The position numbers and the translations under genes are program-made. 64,000 nucleotides of DNA, taken from assembly GCA_025084515.1 (NCBI GenBank), contig JAJAGP010000558.1, positions 62,001 to 126,000 on the forward strand, read 5' to 3'. This DNA is from Ancistrus triradiatus (lineage: Eukaryota; Chordata; Actinopteri; Siluriformes; Loricariidae). The notes beneath the pieces were generated by a model. It ran no database searches and was not told where the DNA came from. It was given only the letters and a program-made list of their open reading frames with translations. Below are positions 23,679 to 33,419 of this stretch, in pieces. Position 1 is the stretch's first letter, and every line of letters starts with the position of its first letter.

Positions 23679-26600
23679 GTAGGATTTAAATCAAAAACAA
23701 TAGCTTTGAGTGATACAGTGGGCAAAAAAGTATCGACTCATGAACTGATTCTGCAATTCCTCCGACTGCGAAAGATGAGAGGGGTCTGTAATTTTTCATC
23801 ATAGGTAACACTTCACTATGAGAGAGAAATGATAAAAAAATAAATCCAGGAAATAAGTTTATTTGGTCACTCACAAAAAAGCAAGATTTCTGGCTCTCAC
23901 AGACCTGTAACTTCGTGTTTAAGAAAGCTCTTTCCTGTCCTCCACTCGTTACCTGTATGATGGCACTGTTTACTCGTTACCTGTATAAAAGAACAACTGT
24001 CCACATCCTCAAACATCAGACTCCAAACTCAACCATGGCCAAGACCAAAGAGCTGTTGAAGGACACAGGAAGAAAATTGTAGCCTGCACCAGGCTGGGAA
24101 GAGTGACTCTACAATGGCAAAGCAGGTTGTTGAATAATCAACTGGGGGAGCAAGGTAAGAAAATGGAAGGCCGTACAAGACCCTTGATAATCTTTCGATC
24201 TGGGGCTCCACAAGATCTTCAACCCTTGGGCAGTAGCCAGTACTGTCCAGGCCCGTCTGAAGTTTTTCCAGAGAGCATATGAATGAATCAAAAAGAGGAT
24301 TTGGGAGATATCATGTGGTCAGATGAACCAAAATAGAATTTTTTGGTAAAAGCTTCAACTCCTGTTTTTGGGGAAGAAGAATGCGGAGTTGCACCATAAC
24401 TACTGTGAAGCATGGGGGTGGAAACATCATGCTTGTGGGGCTGTTTTTTTTCTGGCAAAGGAGACAGGCGACCCGATCTGTTGGGAGGGGGGTTGGGTGG
24501 GGGGGGTGAGGGGGGGGGGGGGAGGGGAGAATGAAACGGGAATGAACCTCCTACCATCATCTTTAAATCATTGAAGATTGACATGACTTGGTCTTCCAGC
24601 ATACCGATGATCCCAACACCACAACCGCTCGGCACCGAAGAGGCAACGAACCCCAGAGAAATTGTGGAAGGAGTTTTTGAAAGTTCTGTGTTCCCCCAAA
24701 ATCACTGCTCAAGAGATCTGCATGAGGAATGGGCCAACATACGCTCCAATGTGTGCCACCTGGTGAAGACTTACAGGAAACGTTTTGACCTCCGTCATTG
24801 CAACAAAGGTTATGTTTACCAGTATTGGTTGAACCAATTTAATTGACCAAATACTTAGTTTCCACCAGAATTTACAATTAATTTTTTTAAAATCCCTATA
24901 ATGTGATTTCCTGGACTTCCTTTGTCATTTTGTCTCTCATAGTTGAAGTGTACCCTATTATGAACATTACAGACCTCTCTCATCTTTCCGAAGTAGGAGA
25001 ACTTGCACAATCAGTGGCTTCTAATACTTTTTTGCCCCACTTACATTTGCAATTTAGAGTCCTTTAGCAGCATACTATCTATAAACTCAAATACTCTTAC
25101 AAAATCCAAGAGTTTAAAGCCTTTGCTGAAGGAGCAAGCTTGTCAGAGGTTGGGATTTGGAACATGGACGTTCTGGGCCATAGTCTTGTAAACCTTAACC
25201 GCTTAGCCACTGCAGTCCCACTGTGATGTAAATGTAAGACCAACCCCCAATTTTTCACATCTGACACAGTGGTGCTCAGAAGTTTAGTACATGTGAAAAA
25301 TTTATTATTTATGGCCTGTCCAGAATGGAGTCCCATCCGAATTGAGCTTTTCTCACTCCTCCATCCAGGTGTTGTGATCCTTAATAAGCTGTTTATAGCT
25401 CGGTTGGATATCAATGGCGTCTCAGTGGGAGGGCTGAAATAGAGCATCCGTGAGTTAGTTTTTTACCCAAATGTTTTCTGTGCACGCTATAATAACGAGG
25501 TGGTGCTGCTAATACAGACTCCTCCAAAGACTGTACGTGAAAGATACTGGACTTTACAGAGGGTGACAGTTCAGTCCAAGACTCTTCCAACTAAAGCTTA
25601 CCGCTTTTTAGCAAGGCTGTTCAAGCATTGTGCTGTAAGTGGTAAATTAAGAGAAAAAGGTATATTGACATTATATATTGGCCATCGGTCACATGCTCCT
25701 TTCTAAAATTGGCGTGTGCGGCGTGTTGGCTCGGTGTGGTAACCTCACCCAAGGGATCCTGGTTTAATCCCAGGGTGGAACAGCTGGGTCCTTTCTGTGT
25801 GGAGTCTGCATGTCTTCCCCGGGTCTGCGTGGGTTTACTCCAGCTACTCTGGTTTCCCACAGTCCAAATATATGCGTGTTAGACTAGTTGATTATGCTAA
25901 ATTGGCATTGACTGGAGTATGTATGTGTGTGTATGTGTGTAAAATATATATATATCAAATATGTGTGTGTGTGTAACTGGTGTTGGTGTAACCTTGAATG
26001 TCCACTGATGCTGATAGCAATGTCAAAGAAACAAACAAACAAATGTCGGCATTGGCCATTAAAAAACTGATTCTTGCTGTCTGCATCGTCATCTTGAGAT
26101 ATTTAAAGAAAACATAGCAACTCTATGAAATGTGGTTTTAAAACATTGTACCATCTGTAATAAAACAGCCCAGTATCTATAAATGACATTGTGACAATCT
26201 TTTTCCGGGATCTGTCTCGAAGAGGCCGAAAGTTGAGCCCTTAAGACTTTAATTGCTTGATTCTACGACTGTAGGGCAGCTCAGGCTGGCTGTTCATGTT
26301 TTGTGAACCTGTGGCTGCGGGAATGAAAGCGTTTTTGGGTGACGTGAGTAATACCGAATGCACGTTCACTGATATTGCTATCTGCGCAGCAGCATTGCAC
26401 TCCTCACGTAGTTATCTAAATATGAAGTGATCAGTTTTCATGCCATATGAGATATCAGGACATGAAGCTTGAGAAACTGGTTTATGTAAAACTTCTGGAA
26501 AAAAGTCTTTAGTAATGATCTTAAATGAAATTAGTGTATATCTTTATAGGTCTATTCAGTCCGTTTCAACTGAACCTTAGTGTTCTGTATCAAAAAATAC

Positions 26601-28303
26601 AAACATTTACAAATAGTCAAATTGCTTTCGAAATCCGCCAGGTGGAGCTAAAGCTGCCTCTCTCACACCTTGAACCCCATAGTCCAGACCATGTGTGTTT
26701 TTAGTGTCTCTGTACATGTTGCACACACACACACACTCGTATCTGACACATTTGTTTTCTCTCCAGGCTCACATAAAGTTCCCTATCGACTACCCGTACT
26801 CACCACCAACCTTTCGTTTCCTAACCAAGATGTGGCACCCAAACATATACGAGGTGAGCGATACAATAATTATGTATTATACAGTTACATCCTCCATGCT
26901 TGGACTTTGATCCTAATATTATAAGGGTTATGTCTGCACATTAGAATGGTGATGTGTGCATTTCCATCCTGCATCCTCCTGTGGACGACCCACAGAGCGG
27001 AGAGTTACCTTCGGAGAGGTGGAACCCTACGCAAAATGTCAGGTAATGCCGTAGTCGATACATATGGCGTAGACACATTGTTCCACTAATCACCGGATGT
27101 CTATATACAGTGGTGTGAAAGTGTTTGCCCCCTTCCTGATTTCCTATCTTTTGTCACGTTTGTCAAACTTAAGTGTTTCGGAACATCAAACCAATTTTAA
27201 ATATTAGTCAAAGACAACACAAGTAAACACAGTCTCTTTCTTATGGTGGAGGCATGAACACTGACCTTAACTGTGAGGCCTGCAGTCTTTGGATGTTGTT
27301 GTGGGGTCTTCTGTGACCTCTTGGATGAGTCGTCGCTGCGCTCTTGGGGTAATTTTGGTCGGCCGGCCACTCCTGGGAAGGTTCCCCACTGTTCCATGTC
27401 AAGTCAAGTCAAGTCAGATTTATTTATATAGCGCTTTTTACAATGGAGCATTGTCTCAAAGCAACTTTACAAGTTTAGATTATCTCCTAATAACTACGTC
27501 CAATCTCAAATGAGCAAGCCCTAGGCGACAGGGGCCAAGGAAAACTCCCTAGTTTAGGAGAACCTTGGAGGACCAAGACTCCAAAAGGGACCCAACCTCC
27601 TTGGTCGGCGTAGATATAAATCTAAGAGCGAAACTAACGTCATGAGTCCAAAGCCATGTCTTTTGCCATTTGTGGATAATGCTCTCACTGTGGTTCGCTG
27701 GAGTCCCAAGCTTTTAGATGGTTTTAAACCCTTTCCCGACTGATAGATTCTTCCTTTCTCAATTGTTCCTAAATTTTCTTTTGGATTCTCTGGTGGTACT
27801 TGGCTTTTGTCAGCAGTCCGGTTTTTCAGTGATGTTTGTTTATTGAGAGCAGGTGTGGCAATAAATCAGGCCTGGGTGTGGCTGGAGACAGTGCACTCAG
27901 GTGTGGATAACCTATTTATGTTATAACGGGGGGTGGTCCTTTCCAGAAAATGCATTTTGTTTTTAATATCTCCGCACACACTGCCGTGTCTCATCTACCC
28001 GTGTCAGTTCAACACACAACCAAACACACACCACACCACCACCACCTCAGTGTGACTGCACTACAGATAATGATCCACCACCACCCAATTTGACTTGACC
28101 TGACCTGTTCGGGTCCTGCCATAAGAACGGAGTAACGGGGAACTAACAGCGCTTAACTGTAAACTATGAAATAGTGCAGTGACTATAAAATCTTAAAAAT
28201 AATTTAGCAGAATATAATATACACTGAAAAATATTGACTTGCACAGTACTGTGGGTTTTTTATAGTTAATTTACCAATATGAGCTTTAGGATATAATTTA
28301 GTA

Positions 28304-28337
<34 letters not shown>

Positions 28338-31300
28338 CGTTTTAACCAAGAATCCTAGATGAAATAAATGAACCACATTTTTCGATGAGGCAATATTTTT
28401 GTACATTTTTTCAAGCTTTAAACCGGCTTTCCTGGTCAGGGTCACGAGTCTAGGTTGGGTAGCATTATAATTTTTTTTTTTTTTTGTTCTAATTCGCGTT
28501 CGGGTCCCGGTTCCCAATGTTTTTTGATTCCAAACATGGTCAGGAAAAAATGTGGCCAGTATAACAGGAATAGAAAATTTGGTTTTATATTTCAACCTTC
28601 AAAAGTCACCATTTTACTTAGCTTTCTTCTTTCCATTCATAAGTAAAAAGCTTACCATTGCTTAATGTATTAAAGCAGTGGACTTGGGAACATCAAACTT
28701 CTCTGAGGTATATGGTCAATAAAGTCATCTCTACTGCGAAATGACGAGAACTGTGGTCAAGCAGTACTCGGTTTTTTTCCTTTAGGCATGTTACTATAGG
28801 TTTACATGGAAAAACGGCTTGACATAAAAATGACAACTTTCCAAATCGGAACCTCGGTTTCGATTCCCAACCCTACAGAGGTCTGGCACCTATCCCCAGA
28901 AATGTAGGCTCTATGTAGTGTTTCCTAGAATACTAGCAAACTGGACCACTGCCCACCGGGGTGCCCGAAGAAGTTATTTTAACTCCAAAGTTCAGGAATG
29001 TGTTTGTTCTCTAAATCCCGCATGGTGAACAGTTAGCTCCCAACAGCCTGGTATTTGCTTCTTCTCGTAGACCATCTGCTGATCGTGGATCCTCACTTTG
29101 AACGAGCCCAACCCTTTTCCCCCCCCCGGCTAACGTGGACCTTCAGTCATGTTCCCCAAATGGAGGACAGCAAGGAAAGGACAAGGAGTAATTCGAAGAT
29201 CATCCGTACGAACGCTTTGCTTTCTGTGCTCTATAGCACATGATCCTCTCTTGCTTTCAAACATAGCTTTCACTTACTTATTACATCAGATGTCCAATAT
29301 GCATGCTGTACCAGCCTTATAAACTAGAAGAACCATCACCATGGCTAACCGGTCGTAGGCCCATCGAGACCTCGACCGTGTTTTAGCGAATTGCTGGTGC
29401 TGTGCTACCCACCACCCGAGTGGCCTAATAACTGAGTGTGTGTAACATGCACTTAATAATCCGATATGATTGGATTTCTGCAGATTATGATCCGATTTTT
29501 TTCAAGTGGTCATGTATACAAAGCGTACTCGGATCTAGAAATCAATTAAGAAATCCGGTTTTTTCCCCAGTAAATGGGTACTCGTACATGTATACGCATT
29601 AAACCCAATTATAATCTTGTTTTCAGACTGCGCCTGTACCAAGCGTATACCCCATGGTTTGCCAGGTCCGATATTTGTAAAGACTTGGTTTTATTTTGAT
29701 CTCTTTTTCCATTGACTTTAGAAGGTTTTCTCACTGATCTGGCAACCCAGAATAACACGTGCCACCAGAATTAAAGGCAGCAAAACGCTGCGAATACTTT
29801 GGGGACACTCCGAAACGCAGTTAGTACTCAATAAAATGAATACTTTGAAATTCATTTAATATTAAAGTACTAAGTTTTGTCACATATTTCCTATGGATTA
29901 TTGGCTGGTTGCAAAGTATCAATCCGATTACTACCAGAGTCATGTAATCCGGGAGGTTTCCCAATCTCTGAATATTAAGTGTGCAGGTTAACTCGTTGAG
30001 GCGATTATTGACAACATCTGATTTTTTTCTGTCAGTTCATCAGATTCAAGTGGGGCAGATAAAGTGTTTAGTCAGCCCTGATTGAGCAAGTTCTCTCCGA
30101 CTTGAAAGATGAGAGAGGGTCTGTCATTTCCATCATAGGTACACTTCAGCTATTAGAGACAAATGAGAAAAAGAAATCCAGGAAATCACATTGTGGGGTG
30201 ATTTTTTAAAGAATTTAATTGTCCATTATGGTGGAACATGAGTAATTTGGTCAATAAAAAGTCAACTCAATACTTTGTATCATAGCCTAGTTGGCAAATG
30301 ACATAGGTCCAGACATTTCCTGTAAGTCTTCACCAGTTGGCGCACACTGTAAGCTGTATTTTGGCCCATTCCTCCATGCAGATCTCCTCTAAGAGCCGTG
30401 AAATGTTTTGGGGCAACACGGACTGTTCAACTCCCCCAACACATTTTCTATGGGGTTGAGGTCTGGAGACTGGCTGGGCCACACTCCAGGACCTTGAAAT
30501 GCTTTTTATGGAGCCACTCCTTCGTTTGTCCGAGAAGTGTGTGTGTGATCATTGTCATGCTGGAAGACCCCCCACGTTCCATCTTCTGCTTCTCACTGGT
30601 GTGAAGGAGGTTTGGGCTAAAATCTCACGATACTGCCCCGTTCATTCTTCGCCTGACACGGATCAGCCGTCCTGTCCCCCTTTGCAGAAACACAGCCCAA
30701 AGCATGAATGTTTCCACCCCCATGCTTCACAGTAGTAGTGTTCTTGTGATGGCACCTCAAGCATTCTTCCTCAGCATTCTTCTTCCTCCAAACACAACGA
30801 GTTGACTTTTTACCAAAAAGTTCTATTTTGGTTTCATCTGACCACATGATATTCTCCCAATTCTCTTCTGGATCATCCATATGCTCTCTGGCAAACTTCA
30901 GACGGGCCTGGACATGTACTGGCTTAAGCAGGGGGGCACGCCTGGCACTGCAGGATCCGAGTCCCTTTTGGAGTAGTGTGTTACTGATGGTAGCCTTTGT
31001 TACTTTGGTCCCAGCTCTCTGAAGGTCATTCATCAGGTCCCTCCGTGTAGTTTTGGGATTTTTGCTCACCGTTCTCATGATCATTTTGACCCCACGGGAT
31101 GAGATCTTGCGTGGAGCCCCAGATCGAGGGAGATTATCAATGGTCTTGTCTTCCATTTTCTTACAATTGCTTGTCTTCCATTTCCATTTTCTTACAATTG
31201 CTTCCACAGTTGATTTATTCACACCAACCTGCTTGTCTATTGTAGATTCACTCTTCCCAGACTGGTGCAGGCCTACAGTTTTATTCCTGGTGTCCTTTGA

Positions 31301-32124
31301 TAGTTCTTTGCTCTTGGCCATGGTTGAGTTTGCAGTCTGACAGTTTGAGGCTGTGGACAGGTTTCTATTATACAGGTAACGAGCTCAAACAGGTGACATT
31401 AATACAGGTAACGAGTGGAGGACAGAAGAGCTTCTTAAACAAGAAGTTACAGGTCTGTGAGAGCCAGAAATCTTGCTTTTTTGTGAGTGACCAAATACTT
31501 ATTTTCCACCATGATTTACATTTAAATTCTTTAAAAAAAGAAATCCTACAATGTGATTCCCTGGATTTTTTCCCCCCTCATTTTGTCTCTCATAGTTGAA
31601 GTACCTATGATGAAAATTATAGACGCCTCTCAACTTTCTAAGTAGGAGAACTTGCACAATCAGTGGCTGACTAAATATTTGTTTGCCCCACTGTAAGTGC
31701 ATGTAAGCACACTTTTTATTGTTATCCTGTATATTGTTATTGTTTGCCCTCAATGAGAACCTGACTAAAATCGTCATGGTTACCAAACGTAACAAAGTTT
31801 GCCTGTAGTCCCTGAACCAGGACATACAGTTGCGTTTGAGCTGATCGAGCCTTTCTTATCATGCGCAGGAAACAAGTGCTGGCCACCAAAGCAGACGCCG
31901 AGCGGGACGGTGTGAAGGTTCCCACCACGCTGGACGAGTACTGCATCCCGACCAAAGTGCCTTCCCACGACAGCAGCTCCGACCTGCTCTATGACGACCT
32001 GTATGACGACGACATCGAGGAAGAAGACGACGATGATGATGAAGCGGAGGCCGGCGGGCCAGCGGGTGAAATGAGTGCAGACTGCTTCGGTGACGAGGAA
32101 GACTCTGGGAACGAGGAGTCTTGA
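23502..32124 (+). CDS. ube2r2: Ubiquitin-conjugating enzyme E2 R2 (Cdc34 type), spliced
   Basis: This is an E2 enzyme that passes ubiquitin to substrates of cullin-RING ligases, in cytosol and nucleus. Coding exons: 23502-23678, 26767-26853, 26945-27042, about 29071-29206, and 31869-32124. The HPN motif (residues 83-85) is followed by NGDVC with catalytic Cys93. The Cdc34-type acidic loop ([16 protein letters not shown]) is present. The C-terminal exon holds the acidic tail ([10 protein letters not shown]... to DSGNEES) that binds the cullin basic canyon; it has an extra Ala/Gly-rich insert (about 15 residues) compared with human. Exons at 26.8, 26.9 and 31.9 kb are clean. Those at 23.5 and 29.1 kb have several frame-breaking indels, more likely assembly error than gene death. 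UBE2R2 is preferred over CDC34 by the tail and by neighbours. Confidence 0.88.
23716..25041 (+). mobile_element. Tc1-type element, family B, plus orientation
   Basis: Left end 'cagtgggcaaaaaagtat' follows TA at 23714-23715; right end 'tacttttttgccccac' closes the element. Transposase remnants run on the plus strand from ATG near 24034 ([12 protein letters not shown]) through about 24830. All frames are broken by small indels, and a G-run occupies 24480-24535. It sits in the ube2r2 intron just after the damaged exon. Confidence 0.82.
24476..24538 (+). repeat. G-run tract inside a Tc1 copy
   Basis: Runs of four to twelve G occur in close succession, enough for G-quadruplex formation in principle. 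It lies where the Tc1 family normally has ordinary transposase codons, so it is either a later expansion or a sequencing artefact. Confidence 0.55.
25046..25222 (-). repeat. SINE family 1 copy, minus strand
   Basis: The complement of the tRNA-like head ('aaccgcttagccactgcagt') is at 25199-25217. The tail lies to the left and is diverged. It abuts the Tc1 copy ending at 25041. Confidence 0.6.
25715..25985 (+). repeat. SINE family 2 copy and adjoining TA/TG microsatellite
   Basis: The head 'gttggctcggtgtggtaacc' and box B-like 'ctggtttaatccca' are followed by the body 'gtgtggagtctgcatgtctt' and 'tactccagctactctggttt'. The copy ends in 'gtatgtgtgtgtatgtgtgt' and a TA/TG run at 25920-25975. Confidence 0.7.
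25986..26766. other. ube2r2 intron sequence, nothing recognised
   Basis: No gene or complete repeat was seen. A short CA run (26724-26735) precedes the polypyrimidine tract of the next exon. Confidence 0.45.
26767..27042 (+). CDS. ube2r2: ube2r2 catalytic exons
   Basis: Two closely spaced exons, 26767-26853 and 26945-27042, are separated by a 91-base intron. They encode [16 protein letters not shown] to HPNIYE, then [12 protein letters not shown] to WNPTQNV. They hold the HPN motif, catalytic Cys93 and the acidic loop unique to Cdc34/UBE2R enzymes. Donors are gtgagc and gtaatg. Both are intact, which argues that the gene is under selection. Confidence 0.95.
27108..27946. mobile_element. Tc1-type element, family C, interrupted by another repeat
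   Basis: The left end 'cagtggtgtgaaagtgtttg' follows TA (27106-27107). A minus-strand transposase remnant (complement of PRSG...-type codons near 27360) is cut at about 27394 by a 'tcaagtcaag' repeat. Family C sequence resumes near 27625 ('ggcctgggtgtggctgg' at 27869) and ends near 27946 with a diverged inverted repeat. Confidence 0.7.
27394..27613 (+). repeat. 'tcaagtcaag' interspersed repeat, long copy
   Basis: Begins with three repeats of 'tcaag' and continues 'atttatttatatagcgcttt', then 'gagcattgtctcaaagcaac'. It is nearly identical over its first 110 bases to the copy at 61621-61815, implying recent spread. There is no ORF; it is probably a SINE-like or non-autonomous retroelement, class uncertain. 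Confidence 0.8.
27950..29070. other. ube2r2 intron sequence with a long T-run
   Basis: A pure T-run of about 30 bases lies at 28308-28337 and a second of about 16 near 28470. Part of 28740-28870 resembles the end of the 8621-9432 element ('aacctcggtttcgattccc'). No gene was seen. Confidence 0.45.
29071..29206 (+). other. ube2r2: ube2r2 fourth coding exon, frame disrupted by indels
   Basis: The acceptor 'cttctcgtag' is followed by recognisable family codons in pieces: ACCATCTGCTGA (for TILL), AACGAGCCCAAC, GTGGAC, AAATGGAGGGAC-like and GAAGATCATCCG. Gains and losses of single bases break the frame repeatedly, including an expanded C-run at 29120-29128 where TTTTCCCCCGCC would be expected. The donor has lost one G. 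The exon position and order fit ube2r2 exactly. Confidence 0.7.
30047..31693 (-). mobile_element. Near full-length Tc1-type element, family B, minus orientation
   Basis: The left end 'caagtggggcagataaagtg' and right end 'tttgtttgccccactg' are inverted copies, with TA at 31694-31695. At about 1.65 kb it is the most complete family B copy. It lies in the last intron of ube2r2, antisense to the gene. Confidence 0.88.
30390..31321 (-). pseudogene. Tc1-type transposase, long open segment then broken
   Basis: From ATG at 31321 an uninterrupted 234-codon frame encodes [14 protein letters not shown], the first HTH, then [27 protein letters not shown] and [11 protein letters not shown], and stops at 30617. 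The D of WSDE is the first catalytic aspartate of the DDE triad. The second D and E region (complement near 30560-30400, HDND-like and PDLNPIE-like) is out of frame. A 31-base tandem duplication near 31150-31205 adds residues before PRSG. It is probably inactive. Confidence 0.85.
31869..32124 (+). CDS. ube2r2: ube2r2 last coding exon with acidic tail
   Basis: Acceptor 'atgcgcag' then [49 protein letters not shown], a poly-acidic run, an Ala-Gly-Pro-rich insert and DSGNEES before TGA. The acidic tail is the cullin-binding part of Cdc34-type enzymes. The insert between the acidic run and the C-terminal motif is longer than in human UBE2R2. The exon is intact. Confidence 0.93.
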
Positions 32125-33110
32125 CCTCGCCGCAGTGACGCTCTCCCTTCCCTCTTCCACCATCTTCCACCCCGTCTCTCTGTCCGTCCCTTCACCGTCC
32201 AAGCTTTTTCCTTTAAACTCGTATTAAATGTGAGCCATAACCCCGCCCTGAGATTTCCGAGCCCCTGTAAGCGGCGGACGTCTGTAGGCAAGTCCTGTTG
32301 TAGGTAAGCTCTTTTTCTGGAGGTGCAGTGGTGTTTTACTGACTCCTGGCCGAGGTAGCACCAAGCTTCGGACACACCGGCGTCCGTCTTCCCCAAGCCT
32401 GCCTCAAAACCTCAGGGCTTTTGAATACTCACGCTTCTCAGTGGGTCTGTTCCAAATCAGTCATCGGTTTCATAGATTGCCTCACTAGCTGTCAGATTTG
32501 TCCAGAGTCTTACTTTTAAAGGTATCGAATGTACACAACTTTGCACTTTGTCTGATGTGTGTAGGTTTGCCTTCCAGCTAACAAGCATGCCAGGTCTCAA
32601 AGTACAATGTTAAGCGACTTAACCACAGGCCAGCCAGTGCCTTTATCCACGTGGTCACAGACTGCTGCTTTATATCAAATGGTCCTCCATAAGTGTGCAT
32701 GGAGGAACGATCCAATATTTATCCGCTGCGCTTGCTGGGTCCTCGGTCAGTCACTAGGGGCTGGAAATCACAGCCAGCCTTCCTGCCTTTAGATGCAGAC
32801 AGTTTTGACCGTGCAGCACCAGTCGAGGCCAGAAACACCATTGGGACTCGGCCTTGTTGTGTCCAGATTGGTGGACTTGAACGCGGGTCTACCATAGTTG
32901 TGGCCTAGCTTGGGCACGTCTAGATATTCTACCCTGACTCTTCTCATCAGCAGTGTTGCCCTTAGCGCAACCTGTACTCTCGAGGAAGTACTGAAATACG
33001 TAATCCATCCCTTTTGGCACCAGCAACCGTGGCACACTCGCTTGAATAGCACTGTTCTCATGTTGACTTGAATGTAAACGCAAGCTCTAGATGGAGTAGT
33101 ATGGGACTAG
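32125..33110 (+). other. ube2r2: ube2r2 3' untranslated region (extent uncertain)
   Basis: GC-moderate sequence follows the stop. An ATTAAA variant poly(A) signal is at 32223-32228, but mammalian UBE2R2 has a long 3' UTR, so the end may be farther. ORFs of 61-90 codons near 32600-33060 have no domain. Confidence 0.4.
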
Positions 33111-33114
33111 TTTG

Positions 33115-33270
33115 GGACTGTGGTGGCCTAGCGGTTAAAGTACTGTACTCTCGACCAGAAGAGGGTTCAAATCCCACCCCTGCCAAGTTGCCACTGTTGG
33201 GTCCTTGAGCAAGGACTGCATCAGGTGTAAGTCACGCTGGATAAGGGCGTCTGGATAAGGGCCAACTGCT
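33115..33270 (+). repeat. SINE family 1 copy
   Basis: A clear head 'ggcctagcggttaaagtact', box B-like 'gggttcaaatccc', and tail 'tgccactgttgggtccttga' with 'ggataagggcgtctggataa'. A family 2 fragment follows at about 33340-33415. Confidence 0.8.
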
Positions 33271-33419
33271 GGAAACAAGACTTATGTAGGACCAGGGTTC
33301 GAACCCTGGCCTGAGCTGGGCAACGCGAAGGTTGGTCTGGTATCACATCTAGGGAACACGTGTACCTGCATGCAGTGAATTCCTGGATAGGCTCCTGACC
33401 TCCCCTGCGGCCCTAGATA

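Larger units (their letters stand above)
29448..31703. mobile_element. Element with terminal inverted repeats (family F), split by a Tc1
   Basis: The left end 'tgcacttaataatccgat' at 29448 has its complement at the far right, of which 'taagtgcatg' survives at 31694-31703. The interior to about 30046 matches the copy at 59620-60196. A family B Tc1 element lies between the interior and the right tip, so it was inserted at TA within the right terminal repeat. No transposase for family F is seen. Confidence 0.65.

Noticed and set aside
30617..31321. Host gene encoding a 234-residue DNA-binding protein
   Set aside because: It is flanked by Tc1 inverted repeats and TA, has transposase motifs, and its catalytic half is out of frame.
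31780..32396. Minus-strand ORFs opposite the last ube2r2 exon
   Set aside because: They arise from the acidic (GAC/GAT/GAG) codons read in reverse, giving Ser/Arg-rich nonsense.
33115..33170. Possible tRNA genes at SINE heads (also 940, 48340, 63208)
   Set aside because: Box A/B-like motifs are present but the SINE tail follows directly and no intact cloverleaf is evident; these are SINE promoters.
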